Shown: piece by piece, positions 10,803 to 20,200 of the stretch
Position numbering within the stretch: position 1 is the stretch's first letter
How the letters are laid out: each line of letters opens with the position of its first letter
Assembly (NCBI RefSeq): GCF_024198175.1
Contig: NZ_JAJVKV010000002.1
Location: 372,001-436,000 of the forward strand
Reading direction: 5' to 3'
DNA length: 64,000 nucleotides
Origin: Pyxidicoccus xibeiensis
Lineage (GTDB): Bacteria; Myxococcota; Myxococcia; Myxococcales; Myxococcaceae
Program-made: the position numbers and the translations under genes
The notes under the pieces: model-generated
The model's input: only the letters and a program-made list of their open reading frames with translations
What the model was told of the DNA's origin: nothing
The model's database searches: none

Positions 10803-11447
10803 ATGGACGGCAACACCCGTACCGACGCCACCCCGGAAGCCCAGCAGGCCCAGACCGCCAACGGTGGGGGGCCTGCCCAGGGTAACGGGGAGCCCGCCTC
10901 GCAGCAGCCCCAGGCCCCGGAGGAGCGCGCCTCGGCCGAGAGCGCTGCCCCGAAGGCCGACGCGGAGAAGGAGCGGCTGCTGACGGAGCTGGAGGCCACC
11001 CGGAAGAAGTACGACCAGCTCGCCCGCGCCTACCAGGACGTGAACCGGGACCGCGAGGAGTTCAAGCAGCGGCTGACCCGCGAGCGCGAGCAGATGATGG
11101 ACGTGGAGCGCGGCAAGGTGGCTTCCACGCTGCTGGAGGCCATCGACGAGCTGGACCGCTGCCTGTCCGCGAGCGCCCAGGACACGTCGCCGCTGGCCCA
11201 GGGCGTGCGGATGATTCGCGAGGCGCTGCTGGTGAAGGTGCAGAACACCGGCATCGAGCGCCTCAAGCTGGTGGGCCTGCCCTTCGACCCCAACGTGGCC
11301 GAGGCGGCGGACATGGAGATCACCACCTCCCCGGACGAGGACCAGCGCGTGACGGCGGAGCTGCGCGCCGGCTACAAGCTGAAGGGCCGCGTCATACGCC
11401 CCGCCCAGGTGCGCGTGGCCAAGTACGTGGCCCCGGCCCAGGCCTGA
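10803..11447 (+). CDS. grpE: Nucleotide exchange factor GrpE
   Basis: GrpE releases ADP from DnaK in the Hsp70 cycle. This 214-residue protein has a disordered Gln/Ala-rich head, a long charged helix (about residues 55-110: LTELEATRKKYDQLARAY), and the C-terminal beta domain ending in the family signature GYKLKGRVIRPAQVRVAKY. The order and length fit GrpE well, although the head is long. No dnaK or dnaJ lies beside it in the window. It lies 99 bp after the sigma-1.1-like gene and is followed by a short repeat array and an HtrA-type protease. Confidence 0.93.
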   Translation: MDGNTRTDATPEAQQAQTANGGGPAQGNGEPASQQPQAPEERASAESAAPKADAEKERLLTELEATRKKYDQLARAYQDVNRDREEFKQRLTREREQMMDVERGKVASTLLEAIDELDRCLSASAQDTSPLAQGVRMIREALLVKVQNTGIERLKLVGLPFDPNVAEAADMEITTSPDEDQRVTAELRAGYKLKGRVIRPAQVRVAKYVAPAQA

Positions 11448-11472
11448 GGCCCGTCGGGGAGCCCCCTGGGAC

Positions 11473-11562
11473 GGGCGGTGGGAGCCGCCCGTGGCTCGGC
11501 AAGGGCGGTGGAAGCCGCTCGTGGCTCGGCAAGGGCGGTGCACGCCGCCCGTGGCTCGGGAA
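11473..11562. repeat. Three head-to-tail 30-bp direct repeats
   Basis: Three consecutive 30-bp units (11473-11502, 11503-11532, 11533-11562) share GGGCGGTG, a 5-bp variable step, CGCCC or CGCTC, then GTGGCTCGG and two As. Each unit contains a small inverted repeat (GGGCGG with CCGCCC in two units) that can form a hairpin. The array fills most of the grpE-htrA gap. Mutations fall in the loop and one stem base, so hairpin formation is partly kept. Confidence 0.85.
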
Positions 11563-11597
11563 GTGGCCGGCCAGGGTGACTGTTGGGGCGGATCGCC

Positions 11598-13070
11598 ATG
11601 GCCCGCCGTGTAAGCTGTCCCCCCGTGCTCTCCCGACTGCTTTCCGTATGTCTCGTGCTGGCGCTCGCCCCCGTGGCCGGTGCCGCCGAGGGTCCGCTCG
11701 ACTCCTGGCTCCGTGCGCGGGTGCGCGAGCACTCCGCCTGGTTCGTCGCGCAGGGGCAGGGGAGCCAGGGCCCGGCCACCGCTGAGCCCAGGCCGGGGAC
11801 GCCTGCCCTGTGGCGCGAGCGTGCCCCGGGGCAGTCCGGCATCCCCGACTTCGTGCCTCCCACGTCGCTGGCGCCGCTGATCCGCGCGGTGGAGGCGGGC
11901 GTCGTCAACATCACCACGATGACCCCCCGTGAGAATGGCGTGGGGGGGATGAAGAAGGCCACGGGCTCCGGCTTCGTGCTGACGCCGGACGGCCTGGTCG
12001 TCACCAACAACCACGTGGTGGCGGGGGCGCGGCAGATTGCCGTGCGTCTATCGGACGGCCGCGAGTTCGCCGCCGGGGTGGTGGGCCGCGACGCCTCCAC
12101 GGACGTGGCGCTGCTGCGGCTGAGCGGGGCGGACACGGAGAGCCTGCCGGCGCTGTACCTGGGGGACTCGGACCGGCTGGAGGTGGGCGACTGGGTGGTG
12201 GCCATCGGCAACCCCTTCGGGCTGGACCACTCGGTGGCGCACGGGATGATTTCCGCCAAGGAGCGCATCCTGGGCGTGGGCCAGTTCGACGACTTCATCC
12301 AGACGGACGCGCTCATCAACCCCGGCAACTCCGGCGGCCCGCTCTTCAACATGAAGGGCGAGGTGGTGGGGGTGAACACGGCCATCATCAGCCAGGGGCA
12401 GGGCATCGGCTTCGCGGTGCCCATCAACCTGGTGAAGGACCTGCTGCCCAACCTCCGGGAGAACGGGAAGCTGGAGCGCGGCTGGCTGGGCGTGGACATC
12501 ATCGACGACGGCCAGAGCGGCGAGCGCCGTGCGCCGGTGGTGCGGGACGTCTACCAGGACAGCCCGGCCGCCTCCGCCGGCATCCGCCCGGGAGACCGGC
12601 TGGTGGCGGTGAACGGGCGGACCATCGGCTCGTACCTGCAGCTGCTGCGCAAGGTGGCGCTGCTGGCGCCCGGCACCGAGGCGCGCTTCACCCTGCTGCG
12701 TGGGAGCGCCACGCGCGAGGTGTCGGTGCGGCTCACCGTCCGGCCCGCGCAGGAAGTCACGGAGGGGCTGCTGCGGCGGACCACCAGCGACCAGCAGGTG
12801 GGGATGGTGCTGACGGACCTGACGCCCGAGGTGGCGGCGCCACTGGGCGCGGAGGCCTGGTCCGGGGCGCTGGTGTCGGCGCTCACGCCGCGGGGGCCGG
12901 CGGACGAGGCCGGCCTGCGCGTGGGCGACGTGGTGACCGAGGTCAACCGCCGCCGGGTGAAGGACGCGGCCGGGGTGCGCGCGGCGCTCGCGAAGGGCAG
13001 CGCCGGGGCCAGCATCCTGCTGCGTGTGAAGCGGGGCGACGCGCTCCAGTACGTCGCCATCGCCCGCTGA
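11598..13070 (+). CDS. HtrA/DegP-like periplasmic serine protease with two PDZ domains
   Basis: This is an exported trypsin-fold protease and chaperone for envelope stress. The first 26 residues after ATG 11598 form a signal peptide (cleavage near AGA-AEG). The triad is His139 (NNHVV), Asp169 (STDVALL) and Ser245 (GNSGGP). Two PDZ domains follow at about 275-365 and 390-490. The total of 490 residues is normal for a DegP/DegS-like protein with two PDZ domains. An ATG at 11583 would add five residues before the basic start of the signal peptide and is less likely. Its stop is only 4 bp from the stop of the convergent gene at 13075. Confidence 0.93.
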   Translation: MARRVSCPPVLSRLLSVCLVLALAPVAGAAEGPLDSWLRARVREHSAWFVAQGQGSQGPATAEPRPGTPALWRERAPGQSGIPDFVPPTSLAPLIRAVEAGVVNITTMTPRENGVGGMKKATGSGFVLTPDGLVVTNNHVVAGARQIAVRLSDGREFAAGVVGRDASTDVALLRLSGADTESLPALYLGDSDRLEVGDWVVAIGNPFGLDHSVAHGMISAKERILGVGQFDDFIQTDALINPGNSGGPLFNMKGEVVGVNTAIISQGQGIGFAVPINLVKDLLPNLRENGKLERGWLGVDIIDDGQSGERRAPVVRDVYQDSPAASAGIRPGDRLVAVNGRTIGSYLQLLRKVALLAPGTEARFTLLRGSATREVSVRLTVRPAQEVTEGLLRRTTSDQQVGMVLTDLTPEVAAPLGAEAWSGALVSALTPRGPADEAGLRVGDVVTEVNRRRVKDAAGVRAALAKGSAGASILLRVKRGDALQYVAIAR

Positions 13071-13074
13071 AGCG

Positions 13075-13710
13075 CTACTGCTTGTTGGCGTCCTTGCCGT
13101 TGAGCCACAGGCCGAGCGGATTGCCGGTGCGGCCCTCCGAGACGAGCAGGCCCTCCACCCGGGCGGTGACGCCATGGTTCTTCCCGCCGCCCTTCTTGGG
13201 CAGGCTCCACACGCCCTGCGGGGTGAAGACCACCTGCACGCGCACGCCCCGCATGGAGAAGAGGCGGGAGAACATCGGAGCGTTCCACCCCTCCGGGACG
13301 GTGCCGGTGACGGTCAGGAACGGGAGGAGGGGGTTGCCGTTGGCGTCCGTCTTCTTCGGCGTGCCGTGGGTGAGGGCGTAGCGGCCACCCGGGAAGAACG
13401 GGGTGATGTTGATGGTGTAGTCCCCCGTGCCGGGGTCGTAGGGGCCGGGGGCCAGCATGGTGGCGTCGTCCTCGGTGACGATCATGTACAGCCGCTTGCC
13501 CTGGTACTTCTTCCGGAAGGCCTCCGCCTGCGCCTTGCACTGCGGGTCCACGAGCGCGCCCTCACACGCGCCGATGTACTTCTCCAGGAAGGCCCCCAGC
13601 CCGCCCAGCGGCTCGGACTCGTCACGCAGCTTCGCGAAGCGGGAGTCCACGTCGGCCAGGGCCAGCGCGGGAAGGAGGAGGGAGACGGCGGCAACCAGGA
13701 AGCGACTCAC
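13075..13710 (-). CDS. Secreted protein of unknown function
   Basis: I do not recognise this 211-residue protein. GTG 13710 opens a clear signal peptide (LVAAVSLLLPALALA, cleavage before Asp), with GGAG upstream; the longer in-frame reading to 13947 would bury it and cross the pilZ-type gene's 5' region. The mature part is hydrophilic with two cysteines (ACEGALVDPQCKA), which could form a disulphide. It ends with repeated beta-strand patterns and is probably periplasmic. It converges on the HtrA-like protease, leaving 4 bp between stops, so the two are regulated separately. Confidence 0.75.
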   Translation of the reverse strand: MSRFLVAAVSLLLPALALADVDSRFAKLRDESEPLGGLGAFLEKYIGACEGALVDPQCKAQAEAFRKKYQGKRLYMIVTEDDATMLAPGPYDPGTGDYTINITPFFPGGRYALTHGTPKKTDANGNPLLPFLTVTGTVPEGWNAPMFSRLFSMRGVRVQVVFTPQGVWSLPKKGGGKNHGVTARVEGLLVSEGRTGNPLGLWLNGKDANKQ

Positions 13711-13812
13711 GAGAGGGGACTCCGGGGAACGGGGGTTCAGCCTGGCATGGTGCCATTGGGACTGGAGCGCGGCACCTGTCTCGTGGATGGGTTCGTGGGT
13801 GGGTGGGGGTGG

Positions 13813-13853
13813 ATGTAGGTGAAGAACTTGCCTACATATGGCTACCATGTAGG
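13813..13853. promoter_or_regulatory. Three copies of ATGTAGG upstream of the PilZ gene, two as an inverted repeat
   Basis: ATGTAGG occurs at 13813-13819 and 13847-13853, and its complement CCTACAT at 13831-13837. The last two form a dyad with a 9-bp spacer. The cluster sits 39-79 bp before the GTG of the PilZ gene, where an operator or activator site would be expected. The seven-base match three times in 41 bp is unlikely by chance in GC-rich DNA. The binding protein is unknown. Confidence 0.5.
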
Positions 13854-13891
13854 GTGTGCCTGTCACCACCTGTTCCGGGAGGTAGCCCCCA

Positions 13892-14251
13892 GTGTTCGAG
13901 CGTCCGCAGGAGCGTCGTACCCACCTTCGTTTTGACAAGGTCTTCACGGTTTACCTGACCACGCAGGACGGGATGATGCGGGGCGTGGGGCGCAACATCA
14001 GCGCGAGGGGCATGTTCGTGGAGGTGCGTGACTCGGTGGGCCTGGGCGAGAAGCTCAAAGTCACCTTCGCCGGCGAGGACGGCACGGAGATGACGTGCCT
14101 GTGCGAGGTCCGCTACCAGGTGGCCCTGGCCTTCGGGCGCAAGGACGGGCGCGAGGGCAGCAGCCGCGGGGTGGGGCTGCGAATCGTGGCCTACGAGACG
14201 CAGGACGACGCGCCCCTGCTCCTGGTGGACCGCGAGCGGGTGATGCACTGA
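13892..14251 (+). CDS. PilZ-domain protein (probable cyclic di-GMP receptor)
   Basis: This is a single-domain cytoplasmic protein of 119 residues. The two c-di-GMP contact motifs are present: RxxxR at residues 9-13 (RTHLR) and NxSxxG (NISARG). They are followed by the beta-barrel pattern GMFVEV and a C-terminal helix. PilZ proteins link c-di-GMP levels to motility, polysaccharide or gene expression; the partner here is unknown. The GTG start has GGGAGG 9 nt upstream. The gene stands alone and faces the gdh-type gene, with a bidirectional hairpin between them. Confidence 0.88.
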   Translation: MFERPQERRTHLRFDKVFTVYLTTQDGMMRGVGRNISARGMFVEVRDSVGLGEKLKVTFAGEDGTEMTCLCEVRYQVALAFGRKDGREGSSRGVGLRIVAYETQDDAPLLLVDRERVMH

Positions 14252-14339
14252 AGCACTGCCGGGGCCCGTGAAGGGCTGCGCGGCCCGTCGCTCCCGGAAC
14301 GCGGGGGCCGCGAAAGCACGGTCCGGGCCTTGGAAGCGA

Positions 14340-14376
14340 GAAGGGCACGTCCTCCACGTGGGAGGCCGTGCCCTTC
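14340..14376. terminator. Bidirectional terminator hairpin between convergent genes
   Basis: A perfect 10-bp stem, GAAGGGCACG (14340-14349) with CGTGCCCTTC (14367-14376), encloses a 17-nt loop that can itself pair (CCTCC with GGAGG). It lies 88 bp after the PilZ gene stop and 30 bp after the dehydrogenase stop on the other strand, so it can serve both. No strong T-run follows. Confidence 0.65.
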
Positions 14377-14406
14377 GTCGTTACAGCGGTGGGAGCTCGC
14401 GGAGGA

Positions 14407-15957
14407 CTACTGCGAGAAGCCCTCGAGGAGGTAGTGCGCCTCGATGCGCTTGAGCGCGAGAATCATGGCGGCGCAGCGGGTGTCCACGGCCTCGCCGATG
14501 CAGTACTGGCGGCTGTCGTGCATCTCCGTCTTGCGCGGCTGGTTGCGCGAGATGTCGCGGATGATGCGGTAGTTGCGCTTCATGGCGCGCTCGAGGCGCT
14601 GGTCGACCTCGGCCTCGCTCCAGCGCTCCATGCGCTTGTTCTGGATCCACTCGTAGTAGCTCACCGTCACACCGCCGGCGTTGGCGATGATGTCCGGGAT
14701 GAGCTCGATGCCGCGCTTCTGGAGGACGCGGTCGGCTTCCGGGGTGGTGGGGCCGTTGGCGCCCTCGGCGATGAGCTTCACCTTGAGGCGCTCGGCGACG
14801 TCGGCGGTGATTTCGCCACCCAGCGCGGCGGGGACGAGGATGTCGGCCTGGACGTCCCAGAGGTCCTTCTTCTCAATCTTCTGGGCGCCAGGGAACCCGA
14901 GCACGCTGCGCTTGAGGTTCTTCGGGTCCGCCACATAGGCGGCCAGGGCGTTCACGTCGATGCCGTCACCATTGTAGATGGTGCCGTCGGAGTCATTGAC
15001 GGCCAGGAGGCGGGCGCCCATGTGGCCGAGGATGAGGGCGGCGTGGCTGCCCACGTTGCCGAAGCCCTGGAGGACGAACGTCTTGCCCTTCACGGACTCG
15101 CCGCGGTCGGCGTAGTAGTCCTCGATGCAGTAGGCGACGCCCTGGCCGGTGGCCTTGCCGCGGCCCTCGGAGCCGCCGATGCGGACGTCCTTGCCGGTGA
15201 CGATGCCGCGCAGGTTGTGGCGCTCGCGCTCACCGTCGGAGAACTGGCGGTACAGCAGCGCCATGATGTCCGGGTTGGTGCCCACGTCCGGGGCGGGGAT
15301 GTCGATGTTCGGCCCGATGAGGCTCTTGAGCCGGTACATGAAGCGCAGGGTGATGGCCTCGATCTCCTCCTTGCCATACTCGCGCGGGTCGATCTGGATG
15401 CCGCCCTTGCCGCCGCCGAACGGCACTTCGGAGATGGCCGTCTTCCAGGTCATCTCCGCGGCCAGCGCCTTGAAGAGGTCCAGGGACACTTCACGGTGGT
15501 AGCGCAGGCCGCCCTTGTAGGGGCCGCGGGCCTGGTTGTGCTGGACGCGGTAGGCCTTGAAGCGCTGCGACTCACCGGGGACCAACTGGTAGACCTTGCC
15601 GTCCGGCAGGCGCAGGTGGCCCTGGCGGATGGCCACGTCAGAGCCGAGCAGGGCGCGGCCGTTGAGGATGATGTTGCCGTTGGCGAGCAGCTCCAGACCT
15701 TCCTTGTTGCGGACCTGCGTCTCCGGGAGGTCGGAGAAGGACTTCGCGCGGTCCGGTGCCAGGGGGACGAGGCGGTCCTTGAGCTTGGCCGTGACGTAGA
15801 AGATGTGCTCGTAGTCCGGCTCCTCCAGCTCGAGGCGGACGCGCTTGTCCAGCTTGATGAGGTCCGCGGCGCGATGGAAGATCTCCATCGCCTCGGTGTA
15901 GACGGTGCGCTTGGGCGAGGGGGCCGGGGCGCGCATGAAATTCTCTTCGCTGGCCAT
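14407..15957 (-). CDS. Glu/Leu/Phe/Val dehydrogenase (glutamate dehydrogenase-type)
   Basis: This enzyme interconverts glutamate and 2-oxoglutarate with ammonium and NAD(P). Family motifs are present: GPYKGGLRYH and PFGGGKGGIQ around the substrate-binding and catalytic lysines, APDVGTN, a Rossmann segment LQGFGNVG, and IIANAGGVTVSYYEW near the C-terminus. The protein is 516 residues from ATG 15957, longer than the usual 410-450 because of about 70 extra N-terminal residues and a C-terminal tail. Upstream ATG 16029 is possible, but AAGGAG precedes 15957. Cofactor choice cannot be read safely. Substrate could also be another branched amino acid. Confidence 0.9.
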   Translation of the reverse strand: MASEENFMRAPAPSPKRTVYTEAMEIFHRAADLIKLDKRVRLELEEPDYEHIFYVTAKLKDRLVPLAPDRAKSFSDLPETQVRNKEGLELLANGNIILNGRALLGSDVAIRQGHLRLPDGKVYQLVPGESQRFKAYRVQHNQARGPYKGGLRYHREVSLDLFKALAAEMTWKTAISEVPFGGGKGGIQIDPREYGKEEIEAITLRFMYRLKSLIGPNIDIPAPDVGTNPDIMALLYRQFSDGERERHNLRGIVTGKDVRIGGSEGRGKATGQGVAYCIEDYYADRGESVKGKTFVLQGFGNVGSHAALILGHMGARLLAVNDSDGTIYNGDGIDVNALAAYVADPKNLKRSVLGFPGAQKIEKKDLWDVQADILVPAALGGEITADVAERLKVKLIAEGANGPTTPEADRVLQKRGIELIPDIIANAGGVTVSYYEWIQNKRMERWSEAEVDQRLERAMKRNYRIIRDISRNQPRKTEMHDSRQYCIGEAVDTRCAAMILALKRIEAHYLLEGFSQ

Positions 15958-16283
15958 GACGGGAACCGCTCCTTGTGGGCCCCACCAAAAGGAGGGGGGC
16001 ACGCGTTGGATGGCGGCCCTTATGCTCATAGCCGCTGGGAGGTTTCAACCGCGCCAAGCAGCGCCTGTTCCTCCAGAATCTGGAGGGATGACGGGCACTT
16101 ATGGCAACGCGCTGTGTCACCGGGGGCAGACGCGGTGTGTCATGGCTGTCACGGTGGGGTGGCGGGAGCGGTTGCAGATCAAAGGGGCGGGCAGGGGAGC
16201 GGGGATGGCGCGTGAAACGGGGCTGATCATTTCTCCTTGCCCCCGCAAAACCCCCATGGTACTTCGCGCCCACCTTTCGTTTC
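15958..16283. other. Gene-free interval between the dehydrogenase and tRNA-Thr
   Basis: These 326 bp separate the dehydrogenase start (minus strand) and the tRNA gene (plus strand), so both promoters should lie here. I see no convincing protein gene; open frames here are short and overlap the tRNA. No promoter consensus is clear enough to mark. Confidence 0.5.
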
Positions 16284-16359
<76 letters not shown>

Positions 16360-16365
16360 GAACAG

Positions 16366-16402
16366 AAAAAGGCCGGTTGCCCCAAGGGCAGCCGGCCTTT
16401 TT
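16366..16402 (+). terminator. Rho-independent terminator of tRNA-Thr
   Basis: A stem of AAAAAGGCCGG and TGCCC pairs around a 3-nt CAA loop with its complement ending in CCGGCCTTTTT. One mismatched pair interrupts it. It starts 6 bp after the tRNA CCA and ends in a T-tract, making it a textbook intrinsic terminator. Confidence 0.88.
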
Positions 16403-16476
16403 CATTTGGGCCTTTGGGGGAATTGTTGGGTAACGGAGCCCGACGCCCCACGGGAGTAGCTGTCTTGAAGGCGAAA

Positions 16477-16953
16477 CGTCGGGGGAACTCCTGGACGCGG
16501 GAGCGCCGCGTGGTGGCCAAGGCCGAGTGGCTGGGTGACGAGCACAACCCTCGCTTCGTCGTGACGTCCCTCTGCGAGGAGCAGCACCCAGCGCGGGCGC
16601 TCTACGAGGAGCTGTACTGCGCCAGAGGTGACATAGAGAACCGCATCAAGGAGCAGCAGCTGGGCCTCTTCGCTGACCGAACCAGCGCCCACACGATGCG
16701 GGCCAACCAGCTGCGACTGTGGTTCGCCTCCGTGGCCTACGTACTGCTCAACCTGCTGCGGCACTTCGGCCTGAAAGGCACCGAACTCGAGCGTGCGCAG
16801 GCGGGCACCCTCCGGCTCAAGCTGCTGAAGGTGGCCGCCGTCGTCCGCGTGAGCATCCGCCGCGTCGTCCTGTCGTTGATCGCTGCCGCCCCAGTGAAAG
16901 GCCTCTTCACACGCATCGCGGAGCAACTGCGCGACGTCCCCACTCCCTCCTGA
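16477..16953 (+). pseudogene. IS1380-family transposase remnant (C-terminal part)
   Basis: The reading frame encodes the C-terminal 150-160 residues of a DDE transposase of the IS1380 type: WTRERRVVAKAEWLG, then YEELYCARGDIENRIKE, FADRTSAHTMRANQLRLWF and RLKLLKVAAVVRVSIRR. Full-length members have about 430-460 residues, so the N-terminal two thirds, with two of the three catalytic acidic residues, are gone. The glutamate in GDIENRIKE is retained. The open frame extends upstream to 16348 only because it reads through the tRNA end and its terminator, which is not transposase sequence. It is a dead insertion remnant lying directly behind tRNA-Thr. Confidence 0.85.
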
Positions 16954-17269
16954 CGCTCGCGGCTCTTTGACAATCTCGCGCGGGTCCGGCTCCGGCAGGA
17001 GAGGGCCGGGCTTTGCCCGTTGCCGGAACCAGAACCGATGCGAGGCCAAGCGCGCGGCCACCGTCAGGTTACGCTGCAACACCCACCCAGTGTCAGCGCC
17101 CGGTGTGACCGATCCGGGCTAGGCTGGGGGCGTGGCTTACCGTGCCTTTTTGTGCTCCGGGGCCTCTCACATCCGCTTCAGGCTAGGTGCGTGTGAGCTG
17201 TGCTGCCAGGGCACTCGCGACCCATCATGGCCAGGCAGCTCTGTCGCCGCTGCACTATCGTGCCAGTGA
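16954..17269. other. Gene-free interval before the CHAT gene, with an imperfect hairpin
   Basis: These 316 bp contain no convincing gene. At 16988-17030 an imperfect 10-bp inverted repeat (GGCTCCGGCA with TGCCGGAACC) surrounds a small inner hairpin (CGGGC-TTT-GCCCG). It could be a terminator or a leftover of the insertion element's right end. The promoter of the CHAT gene should lie in the right part, but no consensus is clear. Confidence 0.4.
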
Positions 17270-20200
17270 ATGGCCCGAGATATTTCCTCCTGGAGGCAGC
17301 TCCATGCTCGCGCGGTCGTGCTCGCCCAGCAGGCGGGCGGTCCCCATGGCGTCACGCTCGGCTCCCTCAAGCAGGCTGTCGATGCGGAGCCGGCGCCGGC
17401 GCTGGACGGGGCGCTGCTGGAGGAAATCCATGCGCACCTCGATGAGGCTGACACGCTCCCGCGCTTGCTCTTGTGCATGCAGTGCCTGCGCTGGCTGAGC
17501 GGCACTCCGTCAATGATTGTCGAGGTGTATCGCTTCACCCGGAGCGCCATCGAGGCTATTCATGCGCTGGGCCGCCAGGAGCTGCTTCCCTTCCGGCTGT
17601 CCTTGATTGACGGCCTGCTTGTCTTGGACCTGGACCCGGCGGAGCAGTCTGACCTGCGCTTCCGGCGTGGCAATACCCTCCTAACCCTCGCGCATGACAG
17701 GCCGGAGCTGTACGACGCCGCGCTCCAGGACCTGCGGGCCGCCGTCGAGCTTGGCCGTGCGTCAGGGCACGCCCTCGCGGAGATCAATGCGGAGTGCGTG
17801 CTGGCGCGAGCCGAGCTCCTTACCTCGCACCCAGGCCGGGCCCTTCTACCCGAGGCGGTCTCCGAGAGGGTGGTTCGGCTCGTAGCCCTGCTCCCACGAG
17901 CCGAGCCGCTGGGCATGGCGGACCGCGTGCACGACATCGTGAGCGATCTGGAGGTCAAGCGCATCGAGCAGGGCCAGCCGGAGGCCCTGTCCCGGGCCAT
18001 CCACCATGGGCGCCGGGCCGCCGACCTCGCGCGGGAGCCCTGGGTGAAGGCCTTCCGCCTGGCTTCCCTCGCGGAACTCCTGTTCAAGCAGGGCACCCCC
18101 GAGGACGAAGCCGCCGCCGCCCCCCTGGCCCGGGAGGCTGTGGCCACGCTGCCTCCGGATGCTGGCGACCTCCACGCTGTCCCGGCCCATGCCGCTCTGG
18201 GCTATGCGCTCCTCCGCCAGGGCCGGGCCACCGAGGCCATGGAGCACCTCCAGTTCGCGCTCGGGCTGCTGGCTCGCCAAGGGCCCAGCTTCAACCGCAA
18301 CCTCATTCGCCTTCGCCTAGCGAAGTCCCTGCTGGAGCAGGAGCGGCTGGACGATGCCCGCCACCACTGCGAGCTGGCACTCGAGGATGCGCGGGAGATC
18401 GGCGATCAGGCCGTCCAGGCCGAGGCCACGCGGTATCTCGTCCTGCTCGACCGGCAGGGTGGGCAGGATGACCGCGCCCGGCAACGGCTCGTTGAAGCTG
18501 AGGCGGAACTGGCCGGCACCGCCGACCAGACCGCGCTCACCCTGGAGCGGCTCCGGCCGCGACCCGGAGAGCCTCCCTCCGCCGAGTTCATCGAGCTCAT
18601 CCGCCGCTATCTCGCCGGCCAACTCGCCACCGACGCGGAATCCGACCAAGTACTCCAGGCCCTGATGGGACACCATGCCCGCCACCTCCCACAGGACATC
18701 CGCCAGGACCTCCTGCGGCAGGGGGAGCGTTTCCTCCGAGATGTGGTGGTCCGGGCCCACCTCCTGGCTTTCGAGAAGCGGGAGGAGGAGGCCATCGATT
18801 TGCTCCGCGGCTTCCTCTCCAGCGCGCGAGAGCCGGATGCCCGGCTGAACGCGGCCGTCCTGCTGCTGGCACTGCTGCCCCCCGTGGAGCGCCGCCTTGA
18901 GCTCCTGCGCTGGTGCGACGAGGTCGAGCTGCTGCTGGAAGGCCCCCGCGACAACGCCTACAGCCGCTCGGCGTTGTCTGACGCGCTCTGGAGGTGTGGG
19001 CGCCAGGAGCCGCGACTGCTTGAGCGTGCCTGGCGCCATGCGGAGGCCGGAGCCGTGACGCCTGACATCGAACCCGACGCCTTGGAGCGTAACCTGCGCA
19101 TCCGTACCCGGATCCGCCTCGACCAGGTTTCGGCGCTGGCGCTGGAGTCCTCCCCGGCCCAGCAGGAGTTCGCGACATGGTTCACGGGCGAACTCCTGCT
19201 CCCCGCCAACGAGCTCTCTGGCTACCGGTGCCATGTCGTGTATTGCCTGCTCGCCACGGGCCCGCTGACGCATCCCGGGACACCCGCGTTGGCCGAGCAG
19301 CTGCTCGCGCTAGTGCCCCCCAACGACAGGGCCCGGGCGCTGAGCACCCGATTGCAGTGGATACGCGCCTGCCTGGAGTCGCCCCGGTCTCCTCCGGTCC
19401 GGCCCGCCGGCATGCCCGAGGAGATCCAAGGAGGACTCGATGCGGTGCCTAGCTGGGTCGTGGCGCTCGCTCAGGGCGAACTCCCCTCGCCAGGCAGAGT
19501 CCTCCCGAGCGAGGCGCTGGGCATGGCCCTGGCCGTCGCCGAGGTACGGCCCGACCGCTCCGAGGCGGTGCTGGAGTGGCTCTTCTCGGAGAATGACGAT
19601 CCCCACCTGCTCGACCGGCTGTCGGACGAGGTTGCCCAGGCCTCGGGTGGCTCCGGCAAGGGGCTGCTGGACCGGGTGGAGAAGGTCGCCGCTAGCACGC
19701 CCTCGTTTCGGCTCCTGAGGCTGCGTGTCACGATCCGCCGGAAGCTGGCCGTGTCCGGCGACATGGCCTCCTACGAGCGTGCCGTGGATGCACTGCTCGC
19801 CTTCGCGCGAACGCCCGAGGAGCGAGTCGAGGCAAAGATCCTCAAGGGCATCGAGCGCATGGATTCCGATCAGTACGCGGCCGCGCGCCAAGTCCTGGGC
19901 GAAGCCCTTGAGGAGGCCCGACGAATCCAGTGGGATGACGGGAAGATGTTCTCCCTGCTGGTGTCCGCGGGCAATGCCTGGCGCAAGGGCGAGGCGCCAG
20001 ACATCCAGAGGGCCCTGGCGCTGTATGCCGAGGCAGAAGCCATGGGAAGCCCCATCCCGCATGAGTCCGCCAGGCTCTGGAAGGTGATGGCGGATGCGCT
20101 GCTTGAGCGAGGGGGCGAGGGAGATGCCGCAGCGGCGCTGGCACTCCTAGAGCGGTCCCTGGAGGTTCGCGACTGGGGCTCCCTCCGGGCCGAGGCACTC

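Noticed and set aside
11473-11562. CRISPR array
   Set aside because: The 30-bp units abut each other with no spacers and no cas genes are near.
14368-16215. 615-aa plus-strand open frame
   Set aside because: Antisense to the dehydrogenase, which has all family motifs; it is a shadow.
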